Shown one piece after another: positions 24,657-33,170 of a stretch of DNA of 64,000 nucleotides. The position numbers and the translations under genes are program-made. The notes beneath the pieces are model-generated. The model was not told where the DNA came from, made no database searches, and saw only the letters and a list, made by a program, of their open reading frames with translations. The first letter of the stretch is position 1, and each line of letters starts with the position of its first letter. The stretch comes from Flavobacterium soyae (GTDB lineage: Bacteria; Bacteroidota; Bacteroidia; Flavobacteriales; Flavobacteriaceae): NCBI RefSeq assembly GCF_021245985.1, contig NZ_JAJQXA010000009.1, positions 132,383 through 196,382 of the forward strand, in the 5' to 3' direction.

Positions 24657-25610
24657 ATGAAAATTTATCGCTTTGTAGTGGTTCTGTGCTTGTTTTTTTT
24701 GTCTTGTGACCAAAAAACAAAGGTTGAAAAAGAGGTTGAAGAAATCCCGGTAGATATTAAAGTAGAACGTTTTGATAAAGCATTTTTTGAAACTAAACCT
24801 GAAGATCTTGCTAAAATAAAAAAACAATATCCATACTTTTTTCCTGGTAACGATGATAACGTCTGGCTTCAAAAAATGAAAGAGCCAATCTGGAGAGAAG
24901 TTTACGAAGAGGTACAAAAAAAATACAGCAACTTTGAACCTGTTCGTGAGGAATTCAATGAACTTTTTAAGCATGTAAAATATTATTTCCCAAAAACTAA
25001 AATACCAAAGGTTGTTACCGTAATTGGAGAAATGGATTATAATGCAAAAGCAATTTATGCAGATAGTCTTGTTGTTGTTGCTTTAGAACTGTATTTAGGT
25101 AAGGATCATAAATTTTATGAATTTCCGGCATATATAAAATACAATTTTGAAGAAAAACAAATTATGCCAGATGTAGTTTCGAGTTTTACATACCGAAATG
25201 TTCCAGCTTATCCTGATAAAAACCTGGTTTCTCAAATGATTTTTGAAGGAAAGCAATTATATGCAAAAGATTTGCTTTTGCCCAATTATACAGATGCAGA
25301 AAAAATAGGTTACAAACCTGAACAAATAAAATGGTGCGAAGAAAATGAAAGTTATATGTGGCGTTATTTTCTTGAAAACGAAATGTTGTACAGTTTAGAC
25401 CCTAAATTAACAACACGATTTATAGCACCGGCTCCATTTTCTAAATTCTATTTAGAAATTGATAATGATTCTCCAGGAAGGGTCGGCGCATGGATTGGCT
25501 GGCAGATTGTTCGTTCGTATATGAAAAACAACAATGTACCGCTGTCAGAATTATTAAAAGTGAATGCAAAAGAGATTTTCGAAAAGTCAAAATATAAACC
25601 TAAGAAATAA
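24657..25610 (+). CDS. gldB: Gliding motility lipoprotein GldB
   Basis: 317 residues. The signal peptide ends in a lipobox (FFLSC, Cys17). The mature protein contains KVERFDKAFFETKPEDL, YFFPGNDDNVW and WLENEMLYS-like segments (FLENEMLYSLDPKL), matching GldB as I know it from Flavobacterium johnsoniae. GldB is required for gliding, and Gld proteins overlap with the type IX secretion machinery. Its stop shares a base with the gldC ATG (TAATG), so the pair is translationally coupled. Confidence 0.93.
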   Translation: MKIYRFVVVLCLFFLSCDQKTKVEKEVEEIPVDIKVERFDKAFFETKPEDLAKIKKQYPYFFPGNDDNVWLQKMKEPIWREVYEEVQKKYSNFEPVREEFNELFKHVKYYFPKTKIPKVVTVIGEMDYNAKAIYADSLVVVALELYLGKDHKFYEFPAYIKYNFEEKQIMPDVVSSFTYRNVPAYPDKNLVSQMIFEGKQLYAKDLLLPNYTDAEKIGYKPEQIKWCEENESYMWRYFLENEMLYSLDPKLTTRFIAPAPFSKFYLEIDNDSPGRVGAWIGWQIVRSYMKNNNVPLSELLKVNAKEIFEKSKYKPKK

Positions 25611-25945
25611 TGTCAAATACAATACAATCAGAAATTAAATTTAATGTCGAGTTAGACGAAAACCGTGTTCCGGAAAAATTAACATGGAGCGCACAAGATG
25701 GAGGAGTTCATGCCGAAGAAGCAAAAGCTATAATGTTATCAATTTGGGACAGTAAAGCACAGGAAACAATGCGTATTGATTTGTGGACAAAAGATATGCC
25801 GGTAGACGAAATGAAAATTTTTTTCCACCAGACTTTAGTTGCAATGGCTGATACTTTTAAGCGTGCAACAGACGACGAAAAAATGTCGGATACAATGAAG
25901 GATTTCTGTGATTACTTTGCAGAGAAACTGGAATTAACGAAGTAG
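25610..25945 (+). CDS. gldC: Gliding motility protein GldC
   Basis: 111 residues, small, acidic and without signal peptide. It begins SNTIQSEIKFNVELDENRVP and contains WSAQDGGVHAEEAKA, as in the GldC family (cytoplasmic, important for efficient gliding). The order gldB-gldC is conserved in Flavobacteriia. A hairpin 3' of it separates it from the convergent engB gene. Confidence 0.93.
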   Translation: MSNTIQSEIKFNVELDENRVPEKLTWSAQDGGVHAEEAKAIMLSIWDSKAQETMRIDLWTKDMPVDEMKIFFHQTLVAMADTFKRATDDEKMSDTMKDFCDYFAEKLELTK

Positions 25946-25962
25946 TAGTTTTAAATTCCAAT

Positions 25963-26009
25963 AAAAAAATCCCAAATTCCAATTTTAAAGTTGGAGTTTG
26001 GGATTTTTT
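25963..26009. terminator. Bidirectional terminator between gldC and engB
   Basis: AAAAAATCCCAAATTCCAA (25963-25982) pairs with TTGGAGTTTGGGATTTTTT (25991-26009). T-runs on both strands suit the two converging genes. The same AAATTCCAA / TTGGAATTT words recur in the murE-mraY spacer. Confidence 0.8.
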
Positions 26010-26048
26010 ATATTTTAAAATTTAATCTTTTTATTGGAATTTACCTCC

Positions 26049-26681
26049 TTAAATCGAATCTAAAAACCCACTATTACTTTTAAAAACCTCCTGATTTACT
26101 TCATCTATGTAAGTCAAAAGCTCTTCTTTTCCAATAGATTCTGTAGATGAGGTTACAAAATACTGCGGCATTTCGGCCCAGTTATTGGCATACATCTGTT
26201 TGCGGTAAGCGGCAATATGCGAATCAACTTTTACTTTACTGATTTTATCAGCTTTGGTGAAAATAATGCAAAACGGAATTTCGCTTTCTCCCATATAAGA
26301 CATAAATTCAATATCAATTTTTTGAGCTTCATGACGAATATCAATCAAAACAAAAGCGCAGACTAACTGCTCTCTGTTTTCAAAATAATCCGTAATAAAC
26401 TGCTGGAAAATTGATTTTGTTTTTTTTGAAACTTTAGCATAACCATAACCCGGTAAATCGACTAGAAACCAATTATTGTTGATTTTAAAGTGATTTATCA
26501 GCTGTGTTTTTCCTGGTCTTCCAGATGTTTTTGCTAAATTTTTATGATTGGTAATCATGTTAATCAATGATGATTTACCAACGTTTGATCTGCCTATAAA
26601 TGCGTATTCCGGCAGAAAATCTTTCGGGCATTTTGATGCATCAGAATTACTGACAATAAATTCGGCGGTATTAATTTTCAT
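26049..26681 (-). CDS. engB: Ribosome-biogenesis GTPase EngB/YsxC
   Basis: 210 residues. The G motifs are all present: G1 GRSNVGKSS (from residue 30), the G2 threonine in KTSGRPGKTQL, G3 DLPGYG, G4 TKADK and G5 TSS. This set identifies the EngB (YihA/YsxC) GTPase needed for 50S subunit assembly. The alpha/beta hydrolase gene ends 43 nt upstream on the same strand, so the two are likely co-transcribed. Confidence 0.95.
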   Translation of the reverse strand: MKINTAEFIVSNSDASKCPKDFLPEYAFIGRSNVGKSSLINMITNHKNLAKTSGRPGKTQLINHFKINNNWFLVDLPGYGYAKVSKKTKSIFQQFITDYFENREQLVCAFVLIDIRHEAQKIDIEFMSYMGESEIPFCIIFTKADKISKVKVDSHIAAYRKQMYANNWAEMPQYFVTSSTESIGKEELLTYIDEVNQEVFKSNSGFLDSI

Positions 26682-26723
26682 ATTCTTGGTTTTTAAAACC
26701 TCCTTAAAATCGAAAGTTAGATG

Positions 26724-27488
26724 CTATAATTTCTGCTCGGTAAGCCATTTTTCAAGAATTTCATTAAATTCCTGAGGATGTTCCATCATAGCGGCGTGTC
26801 CACATTTGTCAATCCAATACAAAGTCGAATTTGGCAATAATTTATCAAATTCTTCGGCAACATTTGGCGGTGTTACAGAGTCATTTTTACCCCATATAAT
26901 GCAGGTTTCAACTGTCATTTTTGGTAAATCTTTAGCCATATTATGGCGAATAGCGCTCTTTGCAATTGTTAACGTTTTAATCAATTTGATACGATCGTTA
27001 GCCGTTGCGTATACTTCATCAATAAGTTCAGGAGTAGCAATTTTTGAGTCGTAAAATACATCTTCAGCTTTCTTTTTGATGTACTCATAATCACCTCTTC
27101 TTGGATAACTGTCTCCCATTGCACTTTCGTAAAGACCAGAACTTCCGGTGATTACAAGTCCGGCTACTTTTTCAGGATATAATTTTGTGTGGTACAATGC
27201 AATATGTCCTCCCAATGAATTTCCTAATAAAATAACCTTGTCAAAACCTTTAAAAGTGATAAAATCCTTAACGTATTTAGCGAAGCTTTTTACATTCGTT
27301 TTTAAAATGCTTTGTGTGTATATTGGCAAATCCGGGATAACGACTTTATATCCTTTCGTTGGGAAATATTCTGCTACACCATCAAAGTTACTAAGGCCTC
27401 CCATTAACCCGTGTAAAATTACAATAGGGGTTCCTTCGCCAGCTTCAAAATAGCTGTATTTGCCTTCTTTTTTGTAGTTTTTGTCCAT
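26724..27488 (-). CDS. Alpha/beta hydrolase
   Basis: 254 residues with the full catalytic triad: Ser91 in GNSLGGH, Asp in WGKNDSVTPP and His in KCGHAAMMEHP. LHGLMGG near residue 25 forms the oxyanion-hole region. There is no signal peptide, so it should be cytoplasmic. The substrate cannot be predicted. In this window it heads a transcript with engB and is divergent from mraZ. Confidence 0.87.
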   Translation of the reverse strand: MDKNYKKEGKYSYFEAGEGTPIVILHGLMGGLSNFDGVAEYFPTKGYKVVIPDLPIYTQSILKTNVKSFAKYVKDFITFKGFDKVILLGNSLGGHIALYHTKLYPEKVAGLVITGSSGLYESAMGDSYPRRGDYEYIKKKAEDVFYDSKIATPELIDEVYATANDRIKLIKTLTIAKSAIRHNMAKDLPKMTVETCIIWGKNDSVTPPNVAEEFDKLLPNSTLYWIDKCGHAAMMEHPQEFNEILEKWLTEQKL

Positions 27489-27734
27489 CTAGTTTAATGC
27501 CAATTTCAATTTCGACAAATATAGGGTTTAATAAATAAAAATGAATTTTTGCTGCCATTTTTTAACTACATAATTTTAGTCGAATATATAAGTGTTTAAA
27601 AATCAGCTTTTAGAGTGTTTTTTGTGATAATGTAGAAATGTTAAAATCATTGCATAATAATTACTTTTTTAAGAGAAATACTATATAATTTTTGTAATTG
27701 TTAAAAGAATCGATCTGTGAACTGATTAATATCT

Positions 27735-27860
27735 AAAGTGTTGATTTGGTAATAATTAAATAAGGTGGTAGAAATGTGGTTAAACTTATTAACAAAGTGG
27801 TATTTAGTGGTAATATGTGGTAATTTTTTTTATATTTTTGCTGTATAACATGTTAAGTGG
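27735..27860 (+). promoter_or_regulatory. Phased GTGG box array, probable MraZ operator, with -7 element
   Basis: GTGG occurs at 27765, 27776, 27797, 27807, 27817 and 27857, and AAAGTG at 27735. Spacings of 11, 21, 10, 10 and 40 bp put the boxes on one face of the helix. The promoter -7 element TATTTTTG lies at 27833-27840, and the boxes at 27797-27820 cover its -33 region. MraZ binds direct repeats of this type (TGGGN or AAAGTGG) in other bacteria, so autorepression of the dcw cluster is the natural reading. The rest of the spacer 27489-27734 shows nothing else. Confidence 0.7.
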
Positions 27861-27866
27861 TTTTTC

Positions 27867-28340
27867 TTGAACACAATTGTAGGAACATATGAGTGTAAAG
27901 TCGATGCTAAAGGGAGGTTAATGATACCCGCATCCCTTAAAAAGCAATTGGCTTCTTCTCTTCAGGACGGTTTTGTCTTGAAGCGCTCTGTTTTTCAGCA
28001 GTGTCTGGAGTTGTACCCAATGGAGGAGTGGAATTTGATGATGGCGAAAATTAACAAGTTGAATCGTTTTGTGAAAAAGAACAATGACTTCATTCGCAGA
28101 TTTACTGCCGGCGTAAAAGTGGTAGAAATTGATGCATTAGGAAGATTGTTAGTGCCAAAAGATTTGGTGGCTTTTTCTGGTATTGCTAAAGATGTAGTAT
28201 TCTCATCTGCGGTTAATATTGTAGAGATTTGGGATAAAGATTTATACGAAAAATCAATAAGCGGCGAAGATATGGATTTTGCAGATTTAGCCGAAGAAGT
28301 AATGGGAAATATTAATGACGACGACAATGGAATATCATAA
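27867..28340 (+). CDS. mraZ: Transcriptional regulator MraZ
   Basis: 157 residues starting at TTG, which is needed to include the conserved MNTIVGTYECKVDAKGRLMI start. There are two SpoVT/AbrB-like half-domains: KVDAKGRLMIPASLK near the N-terminus and EIDALGRLLVPKDLVAF near residue 90, the duplicated DxxGR motif of MraZ. MraZ binds repeats upstream of its own gene and controls the dcw cluster. A matching GTGG array lies just upstream. It overlaps rsmH by 26 bp. Confidence 0.95.
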   Translation: MNTIVGTYECKVDAKGRLMIPASLKKQLASSLQDGFVLKRSVFQQCLELYPMEEWNLMMAKINKLNRFVKKNNDFIRRFTAGVKVVEIDALGRLLVPKDLVAFSGIAKDVVFSSAVNIVEIWDKDLYEKSISGEDMDFADLAEEVMGNINDDDNGIS

Positions 28341-29223
28341 TCCGGTTTTACTTCATCCAACAGTTGATGGTTTAAATATTAAGCCAGACGGCATTTATGT
28401 AGATGTAACGTTTGGAGGCGGCGGTCACTCAAAAGAAATTTTGAGACGTTTAGGGCCAAACGGAAAGCTATTCGCCTTTGATCAGGATGAAGATGCTTTA
28501 GCAAATGCCCTGCCGGACGAAAGGTTTACTTTGATTAATGAGAATTTCAGATTTATAAAAAGATTTCTTCGTTTTTATGGTGTTAAAGGTGTAGATGGAA
28601 TTTTAGCAGATTTAGGAGTTTCATCACATCAGTTTGATGTTCCGGAAAGAGGTTTTTCAACCCGATTTGATGCAGGGCTGGATATGCGGATGAGTCAGAA
28701 AAATGATTTAAATGCTTATCGTGTGGTTAACGAATATGAAGAACAGGATTTACGTCGTGTTTTTTTTGATTATGGGGAGTTGAAAAACGCACCGGTTTTA
28801 GCAAGAACAATTGTAGAAGCAAGAAGAGATTACCCAATTAAAACGACAGATGAACTGAAAGACGTTTTGAAGAAATTTTTACCTGAAAAAGTTCGAAACA
28901 AAATATTGGCCCAGATTTATCAAGCTATTCGAATTGAAGTAAATCAGGAAATGGATGTTTTAAAAGAATTTATTGAACAGTCGTTAGAAATTCTTAATCC
29001 GGGAGGAAGACTTTCGGTAATCTCATACCATTCTTTAGAAGACAGGCTGGTAAAAAGATTTATTAAAAACGGAATGTTTGAAGGAGAGCCTGAGAGAGAT
29101 TTTTTCGGAAATTATTCGGTACCGTTTAAAACAATAGGAAAACTGATTGTTCCTGATGATGCTGAAATCAAAATCAACAACAGAGCAAGAAGTGCAAAAT
29201 TGAGAATTGCCGAAAAGATATAA
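28315..29223 (+). CDS. rsmH: 16S rRNA (cytosine-1402-N4)-methyltransferase
   Basis: 302 residues. The signature HNPVLLHPTVDGL at the start, the SAM motif YVDVTFGGGGHSKEIL, LADLGVSSHQFD and SYHSLEDRLVKRF are all characteristic of RsmH (MraW). The frame begins inside mraZ; an internal ATG at 28327 is an alternative start. It methylates C1402 of 16S rRNA. It is the second gene of the dcw operon. Confidence 0.96.
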   Translation: MTTTMEYHNPVLLHPTVDGLNIKPDGIYVDVTFGGGGHSKEILRRLGPNGKLFAFDQDEDALANALPDERFTLINENFRFIKRFLRFYGVKGVDGILADLGVSSHQFDVPERGFSTRFDAGLDMRMSQKNDLNAYRVVNEYEEQDLRRVFFDYGELKNAPVLARTIVEARRDYPIKTTDELKDVLKKFLPEKVRNKILAQIYQAIRIEVNQEMDVLKEFIEQSLEILNPGGRLSVISYHSLEDRLVKRFIKNGMFEGEPERDFFGNYSVPFKTIGKLIVPDDAEIKINNRARSAKLRIAEKI

Positions 29224-29241
29224 TATATATAGGTAGAAAAA

Positions 29242-29589
29242 ATGAAAGGTGGAGTATTCAGCATATTAAAAGCAAGATTTCTAATAAACGATGACGCAGT
29301 AAAAAACTGGAGGTTCATTGTTTTTATAATTCTGCTGGCCATTTTGATGATTGCAAATACCCAGCGATACGAACAAAAGGTTTTTGAAATCGCAAAATTG
29401 AATAATGAAGTAAAAGAACTGCGATCTGAATTTGTAGATCGACGTTCAGAACTAATGAAGTTAAAAATGGAATCGACGATATCAGATAAAATGCAGGAAA
29501 AGCAAATTTATCCATCGACAGTTCCTCCAACAAAAATAGAAGTTAAAAAAGAAGAAGAAAAAAGTTTCTTTAAAAGAATATGGCAGTAG
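29242..29589 (+). CDS. ftsL: FtsL-like cell division protein
   Basis: 115 residues. One transmembrane helix near residues 27-42 (FIVFIILLAILMIANT) is followed by a leucine-zipper-like coiled coil (EIAKLNNEVKELRSEFVDRR) and a short charged tail. This single-pass topology and the position between rsmH and ftsI identify the Bacteroidota FtsL equivalent, a divisome scaffold. Sequence similarity to enterobacterial FtsL is weak. It overlaps ftsI by 10 bp. Confidence 0.85.
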   Translation: MKGGVFSILKARFLINDDAVKNWRFIVFIILLAILMIANTQRYEQKVFEIAKLNNEVKELRSEFVDRRSELMKLKMESTISDKMQEKQIYPSTVPPTKIEVKKEEEKSFFKRIWQ

Positions 29590-31598
29590 ACGATAAACAT
29601 ATATCCTACAGAATTTACCTTGTAGCAGTTTTCATCTTTTTGATGGCAATTGCTATTGTTGTTAAATTAACCAATATTCAATGGGTTGAAGGAGATTATT
29701 ACAGAAAACTGGCAAAACAGCGTACTGTTAGAAATTTTGTAATTCCGGCAAACAAAGGAAATATTTATTCTGCAGATGGAAGTTTACTGGCAACATCAAT
29801 CCCGAATTACGAGATTCGTTTTGATGCTAAAGCACCAAAAACAGAAACTTTTGAAAAACATGTAAAAGCATTATCAGATTCTCTGGCTACTATATTAGAT
29901 AAACCGGGAAGTTATTTTCAAAAAGAATTAAGAAAAGCCAGACAAAACAAAAACCGATATTATTTAATTGCCCGCAATTTAAGTTATACCGAATATGTAA
30001 AAATTAAAGGTTTTCCATTATTCAATTTAGGGGCTTTTAAAGGCGGAATTATTGTAGAACAGGAAACGGTTAGAAAACATCCGATAGGGAAAATTGCCGA
30101 AAGAACAATTGGTTACGACCGTATTGATCCGGCAACCGGAATTGAAGTTGGAAAAGGAATTGAATGGGCTTTTAAAAGTTATTTAAACGGAAAAGACGGG
30201 AAAATTCTAAAACAAAAAATTGCAAAAGGACAATGGAAACCAATTCGAGATTTAAACGAAGTGGACCCAATTGATGGTTACGATGTTATTTCGACAATAG
30301 ATGTTTTTATTCAGGATATTGCGCATCATGCTTTATTAAAACAACTGGAAGATTACGAAGCAGATCACGGCTGTGTGGTAGTTATGGAAACAGAAACAGG
30401 CCATGTAAAAGCAATTTCAAATTTAGGAAGAGCAGAAGACGGGTCGTATTATGAAACCACAAACTATGCGATTGCAGAATCTCATGAACCGGGATCGACT
30501 TTTAAACTAGTTGATTTAATGGCAATTTTAGAAGATAAAGTAGCCGATACAAGTACAGTTTTCGATAGTCACGGAGGTCAGGTTAAATATTACGGGCGAG
30601 CTGTTAATGATTCGCATAAAGGTGGTTATGGGAAAGTTTCATTAGCCCGCGGATTTGAACTTTCGTCAAATACAGTTATGGTTCAGGCGGTTTATGAAAA
30701 TTACAAAAGTAATCCGTCTAAGTTTGTGAATCATATTAATAGTTACGGATTAAATAAGACATTGGGATTACATTTTAAAGGAGAAGGAAGACCGTATATT
30801 CCACAGCCTGGAGACAAACATTGGTCAGGAACAACGCTTCCATGGATGGCTTTTGGATATAATGTTTCAGTTACACCAATGCAGACTTTGGCATATTATA
30901 ATTCAGTTGCCAATAATGGTGTAATGGTAAAACCGCAATTTGTTTCTGAAATTAAAGAGTGGAACAAAACCATCAAAAAGTTTGATGTTGAAGTTATAAA
31001 TCCAAGAGTTTGTTCGCCGGAGACCATTAAAAAACTAAAAGCAGTATTGCTGAATGTGGTTAAAAAAGGAACAGGTTCTAAATTGTATTCGAAAGATTTT
31101 TCGATGGCAGGAAAAACAGGAACGGCTCAGATGAATTATGGAGGAAAAGAAGGAAAATCAGCATTGTATTATGCGTCTTCTTTCGTTGGATATTTTCCGG
31201 CAGAGCATCCAAAATATTCTTGTATTGTAGTAGTTCATAAACCAAATACATCAAAAAACAATTATTACGGAGCAGACGTTGCAGGGCCGGTTTTTAAAAG
31301 AATTGCCCAAAAAATATTTACAGACGCGCCGTCAACAAATAAAATTAAACAACTGGATTCTAAAATTGCAAAACAGGAAAGCAGTTATGATAAGTATGAT
31401 GTAGAATCAAGAAAAAAATCAAATGCAATTCCTAATTTAAAAGGAATGCCGGGAATGGATGCTGTTGCTTTGCTTGAAAATCTTAATGTAAAAATTAAGG
31501 TAAAAGTAATAGGAGTAGGAAAGGTGAAAAAGCAATCTATTCAGGCAGGAGAAAAAATTATAAATAAAAACACAACAATAGTATTAGAATTATCGTGA
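29580..31598 (+). CDS. ftsI: Division-specific penicillin-binding protein (FtsI/PBP3) with PASTA domain
   Basis: 672 residues. An N-terminal transmembrane helix (YLVAVFIFLMAIAIVVKL) is followed by a dimerisation domain and a transpeptidase domain with catalytic Ser306 in GSTFKL, SSNTVMV and AGKTGTAQ. A C-terminal PASTA repeat (IPNLKGMPGMDAVALLENL) extends it past the Escherichia coli length of about 588. It cross-links septal peptidoglycan as partner of FtsW. It overlaps ftsL by 10 bp and murE by 4 bp. Confidence 0.95.
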   Translation: MAVDDKHISYRIYLVAVFIFLMAIAIVVKLTNIQWVEGDYYRKLAKQRTVRNFVIPANKGNIYSADGSLLATSIPNYEIRFDAKAPKTETFEKHVKALSDSLATILDKPGSYFQKELRKARQNKNRYYLIARNLSYTEYVKIKGFPLFNLGAFKGGIIVEQETVRKHPIGKIAERTIGYDRIDPATGIEVGKGIEWAFKSYLNGKDGKILKQKIAKGQWKPIRDLNEVDPIDGYDVISTIDVFIQDIAHHALLKQLEDYEADHGCVVVMETETGHVKAISNLGRAEDGSYYETTNYAIAESHEPGSTFKLVDLMAILEDKVADTSTVFDSHGGQVKYYGRAVNDSHKGGYGKVSLARGFELSSNTVMVQAVYENYKSNPSKFVNHINSYGLNKTLGLHFKGEGRPYIPQPGDKHWSGTTLPWMAFGYNVSVTPMQTLAYYNSVANNGVMVKPQFVSEIKEWNKTIKKFDVEVINPRVCSPETIKKLKAVLLNVVKKGTGSKLYSKDFSMAGKTGTAQMNYGGKEGKSALYYASSFVGYFPAEHPKYSCIVVVHKPNTSKNNYYGADVAGPVFKRIAQKIFTDAPSTNKIKQLDSKIAKQESSYDKYDVESRKKSNAIPNLKGMPGMDAVALLENLNVKIKVKVIGVGKVKKQSIQAGEKIINKNTTIVLELS

Positions 31599-33058
31599 AA
31601 ATACTAAAAGACATATTATATAAAGTGGCTATCGAATCTGTAATAGGTTCGACAGAAATTGGTATCCATAAAATTGAATTTGATTCCCGAAAAGTAGAGT
31701 CAAATGATATTTTTGTTGCCATTCGCGGTTCATTATCTAACGGGCACGATTATATCGAAAAAGCGATTCAGTTAGGTGCAAAAGCTATTATTTGTGACAC
31801 ACTTCCTCAAAATATTGAGAAAGAAGTAACCTATATTCAGGTAAAAGATACCAATACAGCATTGGCTTTTATTGCGGCTAATTATTTTGAAGACCCATCT
31901 TCAAAACTAAAATTAGTAGGCGTAACCGGAACAAACGGAAAAACAACAATTGCATCATTATTGTTTCAATTGTTTCAAAAAGCAGGATTTAAAGTTGGTT
32001 TATTATCAACCGTAAAAATCATGGTTGATAATACAGAATATCCTGCAACGCATACAACGCCAGATTCAATTACAATCAATCATTATTTAAATGAAATGAT
32101 CGAAGCTGGAGTTACGCATTGTTTTATGGAAGTAAGCTCACACGGAATCCATCAAAAACGTACAGAAGCTTTGCATTTTGTAGGTGGGATTTTCACGAAC
32201 CTTTCGCACGATCATTTAGATTATCATCCAACTTTTGCAGAATACAGAGACGTAAAAAAATCATTTTTTGATTCGCTGCCAAAAACAGCTTTCGCATTAT
32301 CAAACATCGATGATAAAAATGGAACTGTAATGCTGCAAAATACGACTGCAAGAAAGTTTACATACGCTCTAAAATCATATGCTGATTTTAAAGCAACAAT
32401 TTTAGAAAGCCAATTGTCTGGTTTATTGTTAAAAGTAAACGACAATGAAGTTTGGGTAAAACTAATTGGAACTTTTAATGCATATAATGTTTTGGCTATT
32501 TACGGAACTGCAGTTGAGTTAGGTTTAGATAGTTTGGAAGCATTGCGTTTACTGTCTGATTTAGAAAGTGTTTCAGGACGTTTTCAATACATCGTTACCG
32601 ATTCAAAAATAACAGCAATTGTAGATTACGCGCACACGCCGGATGCTTTAGAAAATGTTCTAAAAACGGTTGATGATATCCGTACAAAAAACGAGCAGTT
32701 GATTACAGTTGTAGGCTGCGGTGGAAACAGAGATAAAACAAAAAGACCAATTATGGCAAAAATTGCAACAGATCTTAGCGATAAAGCAATTTTAACATCA
32801 GACAATCCAAGAAACGAAGATCCTGAAGTGATTCTGGATGAGATGGAACAAGGTGTAGAAGCTCATAATTATAAAAAAATATTGAGAATTACTGATAGAA
32901 AACAAGCTATTAAAACCGCTTGTCAATTGGCACAGCCAAATGATATTATTCTGATTGCCGGAAAAGGGCATGAAACCTATCAGGAAATAAATGGTGTCCG
33001 CCATCATTTTGATGATATGGAGACTGTAAAAGAAATTTTAGAACAACTAAGAAAATAA
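31595..33058 (+). CDS. murE: UDP-MurNAc-L-Ala-D-Glu:meso-diaminopimelate ligase
   Basis: 487 residues starting at GTG in a 4-bp overlap with ftsI. The Mur-ligase P-loop is GVTGTNGKTTIAS, the carbamylated-lysine region lies further on, and SDNPRNEDP is the motif that selects meso-diaminopimelate. It adds the third residue of the stem peptide in the cytoplasm. It is followed by a 112-nt spacer carrying repeats, the first real gap in the dcw run. Confidence 0.96.
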   Translation: MKILKDILYKVAIESVIGSTEIGIHKIEFDSRKVESNDIFVAIRGSLSNGHDYIEKAIQLGAKAIICDTLPQNIEKEVTYIQVKDTNTALAFIAANYFEDPSSKLKLVGVTGTNGKTTIASLLFQLFQKAGFKVGLLSTVKIMVDNTEYPATHTTPDSITINHYLNEMIEAGVTHCFMEVSSHGIHQKRTEALHFVGGIFTNLSHDHLDYHPTFAEYRDVKKSFFDSLPKTAFALSNIDDKNGTVMLQNTTARKFTYALKSYADFKATILESQLSGLLLKVNDNEVWVKLIGTFNAYNVLAIYGTAVELGLDSLEALRLLSDLESVSGRFQYIVTDSKITAIVDYAHTPDALENVLKTVDDIRTKNEQLITVVGCGGNRDKTKRPIMAKIATDLSDKAILTSDNPRNEDPEVILDEMEQGVEAHNYKKILRITDRKQAIKTACQLAQPNDIILIAGKGHETYQEINGVRHHFDDMETVKEILEQLRK

Positions 33059-33064
33059 CAAAAT

Positions 33065-33165
33065 AAAAATTCCAAATTCAAAATCCAATATAACGTTGGA
33101 ATTTGGGGTTTACCCCGAGGCTTCGGGATTGGAATTTAATTCAAAATTGGAATTTAAAAAATAGA
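33065..33165. repeat. AAATTCCAA palindrome cluster with CCCGAGGCTTCGGG hairpin
   Basis: The murE-mraY spacer contains AAATTCCAAATTC, its near-complement GTTGGAATTTGGGG and two further GGAATTT copies. CCCGAGGCTTCGGGATT at 33114-33130 is identical to the segment that replaces part of the third 89-bp tandem repeat at about 19611-19627. The GGAATTT words also match the gldC-engB hairpin. No gene fits here. Confidence 0.65.
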
Positions 33166-33170
33166 AAAAT

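Noticed and set aside
27148-27453. Plus-strand 101-residue frame in the alpha/beta hydrolase gene
   Set aside because: Antisense shadow of a gene with an intact catalytic triad.
28000-28360. Minus-strand frame over mraZ
   Set aside because: Lies wholly on the opposite strand of mraZ and the rsmH start, both strongly identified.
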